A stretch of DNA of 64,000 bases from Streptomyces sp. DH5. GTDB taxonomy: Bacteria > Actinomycetota > Actinomycetes > Streptomycetales > Streptomycetaceae. Each line of letters begins with the position of its first letter. The stretch's first letter is position 1. Below, one piece after another: positions 18,196 through 26,901 of the stretch. The DNA is taken from positions 58,927-122,926 of the forward strand of contig NZ_JAHWGP010000024.1 in NCBI RefSeq assembly GCF_020873915.1, in the 5' to 3' direction. Made by a program: the position numbers and the translations under genes. The notes under the pieces were generated by a model. It was not told where the DNA came from, searched no databases, and worked only from the letters and a program-made list of their open reading frames with translations.

Positions 18196-18630
18196 TCAGG
18201 CGGCGTGGCGCCGCATCGAGGGGACCCTGATGGGCCGCGAGCCCGGGCCGCCGACGTGCGAGAAAGGCTGGGTGCGCCAGTCGAGACCCTGCGGGAGCGT
18301 CAACAGCAGAGCGGTGTCCTGCTCCTGCGGCTCGACGGACTCGTCCGCGGGCCGGGCCTCGGAAGCCGGACGGCCGGTGCCGACGCACACCGTGAGCCCG
18401 AACGGGTTCCACGGCGAGGCGCACAGCGCGTGCTCCGGCAGGACGTCCTCGTCCGCCAGCAGGGCGATCGGCTGCGCGCAGTCCGGGCAGATCACCCGGT
18501 ACATCTCGAAGGTGTCGTACGCGTCGGGTTCGTCGTCCAGGGTGTCGGACTCGAAGTGTTCCGGCTCGGGCGTGGCGACCGGCTGCTGCCGCTTGGACGT
18601 GGTACGACCAAGGCGCTTAAGACTCTGCAT
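18196..18630 (-). CDS. Conserved protein of unknown function with a CPDC motif
   Basis: A 144-aa protein beginning MQSLKRLGRTTSKRQQP after GAGGGGGAG. The first 45 residues are acidic and probably disordered; the middle has MYRVICPDCAQPIALLADED and later EHALCASPWNPFGLTVC, giving four to five Cys that could bind a metal although only one is a CxxC pair. I do not recognise a family beyond streptomycete hypothetical proteins. It is divergent from the Lrp gene (215 nt between). The interval 18000-18195 holds no gene. Confidence 0.75.
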   Translation of the reverse strand: MQSLKRLGRTTSKRQQPVATPEPEHFESDTLDDEPDAYDTFEMYRVICPDCAQPIALLADEDVLPEHALCASPWNPFGLTVCVGTGRPASEARPADESVEPQEQDTALLLTLPQGLDWRTQPFSHVGGPGSRPIRVPSMRRHAA

Positions 18631-18845
18631 TGGGTTCTCCCCCTCGGGCTGGGCCGTGAAGGCGCTGCGGCCTCGACCACAGCAAGCACTTCCCGCCGCC
18701 CCTCGGGCGTAATCACGGGAACATCACGAAGACGGCCCAAAGGGTGTGGCGTTCGTCACAGGACGCTCGCAGGTGCCCCGTGCGGCGACTTCACCGCCCC
18801 CGCTCAGGTATCCGGCACGATCAAGCGCACTGTAGGTTCTGCGCC

Positions 18846-19286
18846 ATGGAGGAGCTGGACCGACAGATCGTGCAGCTGCTCGTCAAGGACGGGCGGATGA
18901 GCTACACAGACCTGGGCAAGGCCACGGGCCTGTCCACGTCGGCCGTGCACCAGCGGGTGCGCCGGCTGGAACAGCGCGGTGTCATCCGCGGCTATGCCGC
19001 TGTGGTCGACCCGGAGGCCGTGGGGCTGCCCATCACGGCCTTCATCTCGGTCAAACCCTTCGACCCCAGCGCCCCCGACGACATCGCGGACCGCCTGGCG
19101 GACGTTCCCGAGATCGAGGCCTGCCACAGTGTCGCGGGCGACGAGAACTACATCCTCAAGGTGCGCGTGTCCACACCGCACGAACTGGAGGAACTCCTCG
19201 CCCGCGTACGCTCCCTGGCCGGCGTCTCGACCCGCACGACGGTCGTCCTGTCCACCCCGTACGAGGCCCGTCCGCCCCGCGTCTGA
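18846..19286 (+). CDS. Lrp/AsnC-family transcriptional regulator
   Basis: A 146-aa feast/famine regulator. The winged helix-turn-helix covers residues 1-60 (MEELDRQIVQLLVKDGRMSY, TDLGKATGLSTSAVHQRVRR) and the RAM/AsnC ligand domain covers 65-140 with IEACHSVAGDENYILKVRV. The ATG at 18846 is chosen because the helix-turn-helix starts immediately; an upstream extension has no support. Its amino-acid ligand is unknown. The next gene, an amidohydrolase, lies 276 nt downstream and may or may not be a target. Confidence 0.92.
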   Translation: MEELDRQIVQLLVKDGRMSYTDLGKATGLSTSAVHQRVRRLEQRGVIRGYAAVVDPEAVGLPITAFISVKPFDPSAPDDIADRLADVPEIEACHSVAGDENYILKVRVSTPHELEELLARVRSLAGVSTRTTVVLSTPYEARPPRV

Positions 19287-19562
19287 CGCGGCGGTGGCCG
19301 GCCGGGACCGGAGCGGCCGCCTCCATGTCAGGGGCGGGCCGGACGGCCCGCCGCCCGTGCGGTCGGCCGGCGCACCCCCGTGCGCGCGGACCGGGCGGTG
19401 TCCGCCGGGTGCGGGTGGCGCCGCGCGTGACCGCCGTCGGCGAGCCCGACGCCCCGTCCCGGCCGGCCGGCACGGAGCCGCAGCCCGGTGCGCCCGGAGG
19501 ACGTTCGCCGCGAACCGGACCTGCGTGCCGCTCACTCGGCCCGGCACGCGAGACTGTGGGGC

Positions 19563-21167
19563 ATGAGTGAACGTACCGTCCCGTCGCACACCGTCCTGCT
19601 CCGCCGCGGAGAGGTGCACAGCCCCGCCGACCCCTTCGCGACCGCGATGGTCGTCGAGCGCGGCCAGGTCGCCTGGGTCGGCTCCGAAGGCGCCGCCGAC
19701 GCCTTCGCGGACGGGGTCGACGAGGTGGTGGACCTCGACGGCGCACTGGTCACCCCGGCGTTCACCGACGCCCACGTCCACACCACGGCCACCGGGCTCG
19801 CCCTCACCGGGCTCGACCTGTCCACCGCCCCTTCGCTCGAGGCCGCGCTGTCCCGCGTGCGGGAGTTCGCCGCCGCCCGGCCGCACGACCGGGTCCTGCT
19901 CGGCCACGGCTGGGACGCCGCCCGCTGGCCCGGTGGCCGGGCTCCGGCCCGCGCCGAACTCGACGGGGCCACCGGCGGCCGGCCCCTCTACCTCAGCCGG
20001 ATCGACGTCCACTCCGCGGTCGTCACCACCGCGCTGCTCGACCTCGTCCCGGGCGAGGCCTCGCGCGAGGACCGCCCGCTCACCGGGGACGCCCACCACG
20101 CGGTGCGCGCCGCCGCCCTGGCCGCCGTCACGCCGGCCCAGCGCACCGAGGCCCAGCGAGCCGCCCTCGCCCACGCCGCCTCCCTCGGTATCGGCACGGT
20201 CCACGAGTGCGGCGGCCCGGAGATCTCCTCCGAGGACGACTTCACCGGTCTGCTGCGGCTCGCCGCCGGGGAGAGCGGCCCGCGCGTGGTCGGCTACTGG
20301 GCCGAACAGGACGTCACCAAGGTCCGGGAGCTGGGCGCGGCCGGCGCCGCGGGCGACCTGTTCGCCGACGGCGCCCTCGGCTCGCACACCGCCTGCCTGC
20401 ACCAGTCGTACGCCGACGCGGACCACACCGGCACCGCCCACCTGGACGCGGCCGCCGTGGCTGCCCACGTCGTCGCCTGCACCGAGGCCGGTCTCCAGGC
20501 GGGCTTCCACGCCATCGGCGACGCCGCGGTGAGCACCGTCGTCGACGGCGTGCGCGCCGCCGCCGAGAAGCTGGGCCTCGCCCGGATCCGCGCCGCCCGG
20601 CACCGTGTCGAGCACGCCGAGATGCTCACCCCCGACACCGTCGCCGCCTTCGCCGAACTCGGTCTGACCGCCTCGGTGCAGCCCGCCTTCGACGCCCTGT
20701 GGGGCGGCGAGGACGGCATGTACGCCCGGCGTCTGGGCCGGGAGCGGGCCCGCTCCCTGAACCCCTTCGCGGCGCTGCTGCGCGCCGGCGTGCCGCTCGC
20801 CTTCGGCTCCGACAGCCCGGTCACCCCCCTCGACCCCTGGGGCACCGTCCGGGCCGCGGCCTTCCACCGCACCCCGGAGCACCGCGTCTCCGTCCGTGCC
20901 GCCTTCACCGCCCACACGCGCGGCGGCTGGCGGGCCGTCGGACGTGACGACGCGGGCGTCCTGGTACCCGGTGCGCCCGCCGACTACGCCGTCTGGCGTA
21001 CCGGGGAACTCGTCGTCCAGGCGCCGGACGACCGCGTGGCGCGCTGGTCCACCGACCCCCGCTCCGGCACCCCCGGCCTGCCCGACCTCAGTCCGGGCCG
21101 TGACCTGCCCGTCTGCCTGCGCACGGTGGTCGGCGGCCGCACCGTCTTCGTACGGCCGGGCGAGTGA
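19563..21167 (+). CDS. YtcJ-like metal-dependent amidohydrolase
   Basis: A 534-aa amidohydrolase family 3 protein. Metal ligands are visible in order: TDAHVHTTATG (HxH), GFHAIGDAAVSTVVDG (His), HRVEHAEMLTPD (His), and FGSDSPVTPLDPWGTVRAA (Asp). The N- and C-terminal segments form the composite beta sandwich (HTVLLRRGEVHSPADPF; DYAVWRTGELVV). Family members act on diverse amides and imides; the substrate is unknown. It stands alone between the Lrp gene and ppm1. Confidence 0.88.
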   Translation: MSERTVPSHTVLLRRGEVHSPADPFATAMVVERGQVAWVGSEGAADAFADGVDEVVDLDGALVTPAFTDAHVHTTATGLALTGLDLSTAPSLEAALSRVREFAAARPHDRVLLGHGWDAARWPGGRAPARAELDGATGGRPLYLSRIDVHSAVVTTALLDLVPGEASREDRPLTGDAHHAVRAAALAAVTPAQRTEAQRAALAHAASLGIGTVHECGGPEISSEDDFTGLLRLAAGESGPRVVGYWAEQDVTKVRELGAAGAAGDLFADGALGSHTACLHQSYADADHTGTAHLDAAAVAAHVVACTEAGLQAGFHAIGDAAVSTVVDGVRAAAEKLGLARIRAARHRVEHAEMLTPDTVAAFAELGLTASVQPAFDALWGGEDGMYARRLGRERARSLNPFAALLRAGVPLAFGSDSPVTPLDPWGTVRAAAFHRTPEHRVSVRAAFTAHTRGGWRAVGRDDAGVLVPGAPADYAVWRTGELVVQAPDDRVARWSTDPRSGTPGLPDLSPGRDLPVCLRTVVGGRTVFVRPGE

Positions 21168-21715
21168 TCTACGACTCGGGCGCGGTGACGATCATGTGCC
21201 GCGCCCCCGTCTCGCGACCTGCGCATCCTCGCCGCCGATCAGGCATTCGGTCCGCAATACGCAGGTCAGACGACTGTTGGCAGGCGGCGGCAGGGGGTAG
21301 GTAGGTTCGGCCGGGTCCACCGCCGGACGCCCGCCCGGAGAACCTCCGGCCACTCGTGTCAGCGCCGCTGGGTCAGGGACGGTGTGCCGAACCGGGGCAC
21401 CGTCACTGGGAGCCAGGCTCAGCGTCGGCGCAGTGCCGGGGGAACGTTCCAGCCGGTCGGGGAGGTGTGACCCCGGGTGGGGCCCGGGCGCTCAGTAGAC
21501 AACGGCTTCAGGCCGATCCGCAGCCGGCGGATCCCGGGCCGGCCCGAAGGGCGCCGGGTCCCCATTCGCCGCCGTCCCCGCTCCACAGCGCGGATCGGAA
21601 ACGGATCGCTACCCGATCTTCGGGGAACGACACCACCATATGAACGTCCTGTCACGCCGGTGCAGGCCCCGACCACTATGGTGGGACCCTGCGCACAGGA
21701 CATGAAGGGGCAGCA
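21168..21715. other. 548-nt intergenic region before ppm1
   Basis: No gene is supported on either strand. It contains a perfect palindrome GGAACGTTCC at 21441-21450 and, close to ppm1, the GAAGGGG ribosome-binding site (about 21703-21709). Promoter-like TTGGCA and TAGGTT strings near 21280-21305 are spaced 19 nt, which is too wide to be convincing. Confidence 0.5.
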
Positions 21716-22543
21716 GTGAACGACGGCGACGGGACCCCCGAGGCGGGATCCCAGGGGCGGAACTCCGGCCCGCTCGGCACGGTTCTGGTGATCATTCCGA
21801 CCTACAACGAGGCGGAGAACATCAAGGCCGTCGTCGGCCGGGTGCGCAAGGCCGTCCCCGAGGCGCACGTGCTCGTGGCCGACGACAACAGCCCCGACGG
21901 CACCGGCAAGCTCGCCGACGAGGCGGCCGCCGCGGACGACCACGTCCAGGTGCTGCACCGCAAGGGCAAGGAAGGTCTGGGCGCGGCCTATCTCGCGGGC
22001 TTCCGCTGGGGCATGGAGCACGGCTACGACGTCCTGGTCGAGATGGACGCCGACGGCTCCCACCAGCCCGAGGAACTGCCCCGCCTGCTGACCGCCCTCA
22101 AGGGCGCCGACCTCGTGCTCGGTTCGCGCTGGGTGCCGGGCGGCCGGGTGGTGAACTGGCCGAAGTCCCGCGAGTTCATCTCGCGCGGGGGCAGCCTCTA
22201 CTCGCGTGTGGCGCTCGATCTGCCGCTGCGTGACATCACCGGCGGGTTCCGGGCCTTCCGCGCCGAGACCCTGAGGGGCCTGGGTCTCGAGGACGTGGCC
22301 TCCCAGGGGTACTGCTTCCAGGTCGACCTGGCGCGCCGCGCGGTCAAGGCCGGCTACCACGTCGTCGAGGTGCCCATCACCTTCGTCGAGCGTGAACTCG
22401 GCGATTCCAAGATGAGCCGCGACATCCTCGTCGAGGCGCTGTGGCGGGTCACCGCGTGGGGTGTGGGGGAGCGCGTGGGCAAGGTCCTCGGACGCGGCGA
22501 CGACAGGCAGCCCGCCCCGGGCGTCAAGCAGCCCGAAACGTAG
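21716..22543 (+). CDS. ppm1: Polyprenol-phosphate mannosyltransferase Ppm1
   Basis: GT2 enzyme that transfers mannose from GDP-mannose to polyprenyl phosphate; the product feeds protein O-mannosylation by Pmt. Known: the S. coelicolor enzyme is needed for phage phiC31 infection. The 275-aa protein shows LVIIPTYNEAENI, VADDNSPDGTGKLADEAA, the DxD-type MDADGSHQPEELPRLL, and the catalytic-site RDITGGFRAFRAETL, followed by VEVPITFVERELGDSKMS. It has no transmembrane domain, so the membrane partner (Lnt-like in mycobacteria) must be separate. The GTG start follows GAAGGGG. fxsA follows after 70 nt. Confidence 0.93.
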   Translation: MNDGDGTPEAGSQGRNSGPLGTVLVIIPTYNEAENIKAVVGRVRKAVPEAHVLVADDNSPDGTGKLADEAAAADDHVQVLHRKGKEGLGAAYLAGFRWGMEHGYDVLVEMDADGSHQPEELPRLLTALKGADLVLGSRWVPGGRVVNWPKSREFISRGGSLYSRVALDLPLRDITGGFRAFRAETLRGLGLEDVASQGYCFQVDLARRAVKAGYHVVEVPITFVERELGDSKMSRDILVEALWRVTAWGVGERVGKVLGRGDDRQPAPGVKQPET

Positions 22544-22613
22544 GCGTACGCGCCGCCGGCAGTGCCTCACCCCGCTTATCCCGCCCTGAGCCGGGCCCAG
22601 GCACACTGGGGGT

Positions 22614-23198
22614 ATGACGACTGGCGCTCAGACCCCGCATCCCGTCCGGCCCCGGCGTTCCCGGGTGCGGGGCTTCCTGCCGCTGGCCCTCGCCGCGTGG
22701 CTCGTTCTGGAGATCTGGCTGCTGACCGTGGTGGCCGGGGCGTCGAACGGCCTGGTGGTCCTCCTGATCCTGGCGGGCGGCGTCGTCCTCGGCTCGGTCG
22801 TCATCAAGCGGGCCGGCCGGCGAGCCTTCAAGGACCTCACCGAGACGCTGCAACAGCAGCAGAACGGCACGGTGACGCCCGGGCCCCGGCCCAACAGCGA
22901 GGGCAACGGCCTGATGATGCTGGGCGGCCTGCTGCTGATCATCCCGGGTCTCGTCTCGGACGCGCTGGGGTTGCTGCTGCTGGTGCCGCCGGTCCAGAGG
23001 GCGGCCAGCCGCTACGCCGAGCGCACCTTCGAGCGCAAGCTCCGTGAGGCGGCGCACGGCTCGCTGGGTGGCGCCTTCCAGCAGTCCCGCATCCACCGGC
23101 CCGACGGCAAGGTCGTCCAGGGCGAGGTCGTCCGCGACGAGCCCGGGAGCACTCCCGGTGACACCCGGCAGAGCCCGCCCCCGCCGCTGGCGCGGTAG
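22614..23198 (+). CDS. fxsA: FxsA-family membrane protein
   Basis: A 194-aa protein with two N-terminal transmembrane helices (FLPLALAAWLVLEIWLLTVV, GLVVLLILAGGVVLGSVVI) and a further hydrophobic hairpin (LMMLGGLLLIIPGLVSDALG). The last is the FxsA signature G-G-x-L-L-I-x-P-G. In E. coli FxsA affects phage T7 exclusion by F; its normal role is unknown. The C-terminal 70 residues are polar with a Gln/Pro-rich end. Confidence 0.88.
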   Translation: MTTGAQTPHPVRPRRSRVRGFLPLALAAWLVLEIWLLTVVAGASNGLVVLLILAGGVVLGSVVIKRAGRRAFKDLTETLQQQQNGTVTPGPRPNSEGNGLMMLGGLLLIIPGLVSDALGLLLLVPPVQRAASRYAERTFERKLREAAHGSLGGAFQQSRIHRPDGKVVQGEVVRDEPGSTPGDTRQSPPPPLAR

Positions 23199-23238
23199 GG
23201 CGGCCGCGCACCGCGCCGCCCACCGGCGGCAGCGGACA

Positions 23239-23288
23239 CGCACAGGACGGTGGGCGCCGTACGAATACGGCGCCCACCGTCCTGTGCG
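23239..23288. terminator. Very strong bidirectional terminator between fxsA and rbpA
   Basis: A perfect 23-bp stem (23239-23261 with 23266-23288) closed by CGAA lies between two convergent genes. It is the longest perfect hairpin I found in the window. Confidence 0.9.
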
Positions 23289-23319
23289 CTGTGTGTGTTG
23301 TCGCCCGGTACCGCCGGGA

Positions 23320-23694
23320 TCAAGCCGACTTTCGGCTGTCCCGGGGGTGCACCGCGATGTTCATCGCGCCGGAGCGCAGAACGGCGAGACGCTCCTCGAG
23401 GACCTCTTCGAGCTCCTCTCGGGTCCGCCGCTCCATCAACATGTCCCAATGCGTACGCGCGGGCTTGGCCTTCTTCTCCTCCGGGCCGTCGCCGTCCACC
23501 AGGAGTGCCTGGGCGCCGCAGACCTTGCACTCCCACTCCGGCGGGATCTCCGCCTCGACCGAGAAGGGCATCTCGAAGCGGTGCCCCTTCTCGCATGCGT
23601 ACTCCACGGCCTGGCGCGGAGCCAGGTCGATGCCGCGGTCCGTCTCGTAGCTGGTCACCACGAGGCGCGTGCCGCGAAGAGCTCGCTCACTCAT
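23320..23694 (-). CDS. rbpA: RNA polymerase-binding protein RbpA
   Basis: Actinobacterial RNA polymerase accessory factor that binds the principal sigma factor and stabilises open complexes. The 124-aa protein starts MSERALRGTRLVVTSYETDR; the core zinc-binding domain has YACEKGHRFEMPF and PPEWECKVCGAQALLVDG (C-x-H-like and CxxC pairs), and the C-terminal sigma-interaction region is RRTREELEEVLEERLAVLRS. Upstream is a textbook SigR promoter, which agrees with the disulfide-stress induction known for this gene in S. coelicolor. Confidence 0.96.
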   Translation of the reverse strand: MSERALRGTRLVVTSYETDRGIDLAPRQAVEYACEKGHRFEMPFSVEAEIPPEWECKVCGAQALLVDGDGPEEKKAKPARTHWDMLMERRTREELEEVLEERLAVLRSGAMNIAVHPRDSRKSA

Positions 23695-23755
23695 GAATCG
23701 TGCCTCCCGGGCTTGTCGCCCACAGGACAGGTGTCGCTGTCGTCGTCATCCGGTC

Positions 23756-23782
23756 AACGTCCGGTCGGCGGTAAAGATTCCC
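23756..23782 (-). promoter_or_regulatory. SigR-type promoter of rbpA
   Basis: On the minus strand GGGAAT (23777-23782) is followed after exactly 18 nt by GTT (23756-23758), the GGAAT-N18-GTT consensus of the thiol-stress sigma factor SigR. It lies about 60 nt upstream of the rbpA ATG. Confidence 0.85.
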
Positions 23783-23971
23783 GTTCCGGCTCACGTCCCG
23801 GGTCTGCGTCGCCGTCGTAGCCGCAGCCTTGTCAACCATTGCAGTACCCACCGACGCCCGGTTTGTCACATCTACAGTCAGATGTGACACAGCGTTTCGG
23901 CATCTTTGACGCGCAGTAACGGTACGCCTGGCAGGCCAAACGCGTACACTACCGCCCTTTCGTGCCGAGTG

Positions 23972-25324
23972 CTAAATCCGTTCGGGAACGGGATTGCCCG
24001 CGTCGGCTATCGCCCGCCGCACCGGCACCCGTACGAGCAGGGCGAAACCGAGGACGAAGAAGCCCACCAGGGAGATGATCGCGTCCCGGTAGCTGCCCGT
24101 CAGCTGGTAGGTGAGTCCGAACAGCAGCGGCCCGAGCCAGCTCATCCCGCGGTCGCTGATCTCGTACGCGGAGAAGTACTCGGCCTCCTTGCCCGGCGGC
24201 ACCAGGTGGGAGAAGAGCGAGCGGGACAGGGCCTGGCTGCCGCCGAGGACCAGCCCGATCCCGGCCGCCAGCACGAAGAACCAGGCCGGGGCCCCGGCCG
24301 GCAGGAAGTATCCGGCGGCCAGGGTCAGGGTCCAGGCGACCAGGGAGCCGAGGATCGTGCGCTTCGCCCCGTAGCGCCGCGCCAGTCGGCCCAGCGCCAG
24401 CGCGCCCGCCACCGCCAGTACCTGCACCAGCAGTACGGCCACGATGAGCGTCGACTGTCCGAGCCCCAGTTCCTTCGAGCCGTACACCGATGCCTGGGAG
24501 ATCACCGTCTGGATGCCGTCGTTGTAGACCAGGTACGCCAGCAGGAAGGCGAGCGTCAGCGGATGCCGGCGCATGTCGCGGATGGTCGCCGCGAGCTGCC
24601 GGAACCCCGGCAGGGCGCCCTTCCCCGTCTCCCGCACGGGGGCGCGGAGGTCGCGCAGCCGGCGCAGCGGGATCAGCGCGAAGGCTCCCCACCAGAGGCC
24701 GGCCGACGCCAGGCAGATGCGCACCGCCGTGCCCTCGGAGACACCGAAGCTCTCGTGACCGCTGTAGAGGACGAGGTTCAGGACCAGGACCAGGGCCCCG
24801 GCCGCGTAGCCGAACGCCCAGCCGCGCGAGGAGACCGCGTCGCGTTCCTCCGGCGGTGCGATCTGCGGCAGATAGGCGTTGTAGAGCATCATCGCCACGG
24901 ACTGTGCCGCGTTCGCGACCACCAGCAGCAGACCGCCGAGCAGGTAGCGGTCGCCGTCCAGGAAGAACATGCCCGCCGTCGCGGCGGCCCCGGTGTACGC
25001 GGCGGCCGCGAGCAGCGGCTTCTTGCGCCCGGTGCGGTCCGCGGCGGCGCCCACCAGCGGCATCACGAGCACGGCCAGGATCACCGACAGGGAGATCGCG
25101 TAGGCGAAGAAGGACCCCGCCCGTACCGGTATGCCCAGCGGGTGCACGAACCCGTCCGCGTCGGCCGCCGCCTCGGCGATCGACGTCAGATAGGGGCCGA
25201 GGAACACGGTGACCACGCTCGTGGAGTACACGGAGCAGGCCCAGTCGTAGAAGTACCAGCCGCGCTGCTGGCGCCTGAGGTCGGCGTCGTCCCCCGCCGC
25301 CGACCGCACGGTGTCGGTGCCCAC
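23972..25324 (-). CDS. UMF1/Atg22-type MFS transporter
   Basis: A 450-aa permease with twelve predicted helices. It opens with the family signature RGWYFYDWACSVYSTSVVTV and has MPLVGAAADRTGRKKPLL as the loop 2-3 MFS motif, with NDGIQTVISQASVYGSKELG in the second half. UMF1 (vacuole effluxer-like) proteins may export amino acids; the substrate is unproven. The GTG start at 25324 has GAGGG upstream. It ends 278 nt from rbpA; nothing but the rbpA promoter is seen in between. The gdpD-like gene lies just upstream on the same strand (48 nt), so they may form one unit. Confidence 0.88.
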   Translation of the reverse strand: MGTDTVRSAAGDDADLRRQQRGWYFYDWACSVYSTSVVTVFLGPYLTSIAEAAADADGFVHPLGIPVRAGSFFAYAISLSVILAVLVMPLVGAAADRTGRKKPLLAAAAYTGAAATAGMFFLDGDRYLLGGLLLVVANAAQSVAMMLYNAYLPQIAPPEERDAVSSRGWAFGYAAGALVLVLNLVLYSGHESFGVSEGTAVRICLASAGLWWGAFALIPLRRLRDLRAPVRETGKGALPGFRQLAATIRDMRRHPLTLAFLLAYLVYNDGIQTVISQASVYGSKELGLGQSTLIVAVLLVQVLAVAGALALGRLARRYGAKRTILGSLVAWTLTLAAGYFLPAGAPAWFFVLAAGIGLVLGGSQALSRSLFSHLVPPGKEAEYFSAYEISDRGMSWLGPLLFGLTYQLTGSYRDAIISLVGFFVLGFALLVRVPVRRAIADAGNPVPERI

Positions 25325-25372
25325 CCGTGCCCTCGCTTCCCCGTGAACGCGCGGAGGCGACGGCGCGGGCTC

Positions 25373-26140
25373 TCAGACCCAGATGCCGCGGTCCTCCATG
25401 ACCTTGCGCAGTGTGTCGACGTGATCGGTCATGATGCCATCGACTCCCAGGTCCAGGAGGCGGTGGATCCGCTCCGGCTCGTTGACGGTCCACACGTGCA
25501 CCTGCAGCCCGCGCGCGTGGGCGGCCCGTACGAAGCGGTGGTCGACCACCGGGACGCCCGACTGCCCCTCCGGGACCTGGGCGGCGACGGCCGACCGGCG
25601 CACCGCGGCCGGCAGCCCCCACGACCGCAGCCGCAGACCCAGCACCCCCCGGATGCCGTACGACGTGGCCAGCCGCGGGCCCGCCAGCCGCTGCGCGCGG
25701 ACCACCCGGGCCTCGGAGAAGGAGCCGAGGCAGACCCGGTCCCAGGAGCCGGTGCGCTCGATCAGATCCAGCAGCGGCAGCAGGGCCGGTCCGGCCTTCA
25801 CGTCGACGTTCCACCGCACCCCGGGGAACGTCTCCAGCAGCTCCTCGAACAGCGGGACGGGCTCCCGGCCGGCGACGCGCGCCCGCTCCACCTCGCGCCA
25901 CGGCAGGTCGGCGATCCGCCCCTCGCCGTCCGTCACCCGGTCGAGGGTGGCGTCGTGGAAGGCGACGAGCCGCCCGTCGCGCGTGACGTGCACGTCGGTC
26001 TCGATGTACCGGTAGCCGGCTTCGACGGCGCACCGGAACTGCCGGACGGTGTTCTCCAGTCCGTCCGCCGCCCCGCCCCGGTGGGCGAAGGCGATCGGGC
26101 CGGGATGGTCGAGGTAGGGGTGGCGTATCCGCGGGGTCAC
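25373..26140 (-). CDS. Glycerophosphodiester phosphodiesterase
   Basis: Cleaves glycerophosphodiesters to glycerol-3-phosphate and an alcohol. A 255-aa TIM-barrel protein: IAFAHRGGAADGLENT carries the catalytic His-Arg and a conserved Glu, YIETDVHVTRDGRLVAFHD carries the Glu-x-Asp metal ligands and the second His, and GLQVHVWTVNEPERIHRLLD closes the barrel. There is no signal peptide, so it should be cytosolic. The GTG start overlaps the stop of the upstream membrane gene (GTGA), so the two are coupled. Confidence 0.92.
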   Translation of the reverse strand: MTPRIRHPYLDHPGPIAFAHRGGAADGLENTVRQFRCAVEAGYRYIETDVHVTRDGRLVAFHDATLDRVTDGEGRIADLPWREVERARVAGREPVPLFEELLETFPGVRWNVDVKAGPALLPLLDLIERTGSWDRVCLGSFSEARVVRAQRLAGPRLATSYGIRGVLGLRLRSWGLPAAVRRSAVAAQVPEGQSGVPVVDHRFVRAAHARGLQVHVWTVNEPERIHRLLDLGVDGIMTDHVDTLRKVMEDRGIWV

Positions 26141-26802
26141 GGACGCAGTATCGCCCCTCGCGGTCGACCGGCGGCGACGACCGTGCCGCCGCCGGGTGCC
26201 GGGGAGACGGCGAAGACCCGCAGGAACAGCTGGGCCAGGGGCCCGATCGTCACCGCGTACAGCAGCGTTCCCACGCCCACGGTGCCGCCGAGCACGAAGC
26301 CCGTGGCCACCACCGCGGTCTCGATGGCCGTGCGGACCAGACGGACCGACACCCCCGTGCGCCGGTGCAGCCCGGTCATCAGCCCGTCGCGCGGTCCGGG
26401 GCCGAAGCGCGCCGCGATGTACAGTCCGGTCGCCGCCCCGTTCAGCACGATCCCCACGGCCATCAGCGGCAGGCGTACGGCCGTGGCGTGCGCGTCCGGC
26501 ACCACGGCCAGCGTCGCGTCCATCGCCGCGCCGATCACCAGCACGTTGGAGACGGTGCCCAGCCCAGGGCGCTGCCGCAGGGGGATCCACAGCAGCAGCA
26601 CCGCCGCGCCCACCACGGTCAGCACCACGCCCATGGACAGCCCCGTGCGCTCGGACAGGCCCTGGTGCAGCACGTTCCAGGGCTCCAGTCCGAGACCCGA
26701 CCGCACCAGCAGCGCCGAACTCGCCCCGTACAGCGCGAGACCGGCATAGAGCTGGAACAGCCGGCGCGCGAGATGCCCCTGCCGGGACGAGTTCCTGGCC
26801 AA
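26137..26802 (-). CDS. YczE/YyaS/YitT-type membrane protein
   Basis: About 221 aa with five to six hydrophobic helices, including LYAGLALYGASSALLVRSGL, GVVLTVVGAAVLLLWIPL and LMAVGIVLNGAATGLYIAA. The sequence GLGLEPWNVLHQGLSERTG is typical of YczE. The TTG at 26802 is chosen as start because AGGGGG lies 7 nt upstream; longer frames would run into the divergent promoter. YczE-type genes commonly sit divergent to MocR regulators, as here, so it may be the MocR target and could move a vitamin- or amine-like solute. That is inference. Confidence 0.8.
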   Translation of the reverse strand: MARNSSRQGHLARRLFQLYAGLALYGASSALLVRSGLGLEPWNVLHQGLSERTGLSMGVVLTVVGAAVLLLWIPLRQRPGLGTVSNVLVIGAAMDATLAVVPDAHATAVRLPLMAVGIVLNGAATGLYIAARFGPGPRDGLMTGLHRRTGVSVRLVRTAIETAVVATGFVLGGTVGVGTLLYAVTIGPLAQLFLRVFAVSPAPGGGTVVAAGRPRGAILRP

Positions 26803-26901
26803 GACGTGCCCCCTGTGGTGGAAGTGGACCGACGCATGACACCCTGTGGCTGGACTGGTCATGTCATCCATGGCCAATTCGCGGAAGGTGGACTGATTCC
26901 C

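Noticed and set aside
21270-21310. Promoter-like TTGGCA and TAGGTA/TAGGTT before ppm1
   Set aside because: Spacings of 15 or 19 nt are poor and the distance to ppm1 exceeds 400 nt.
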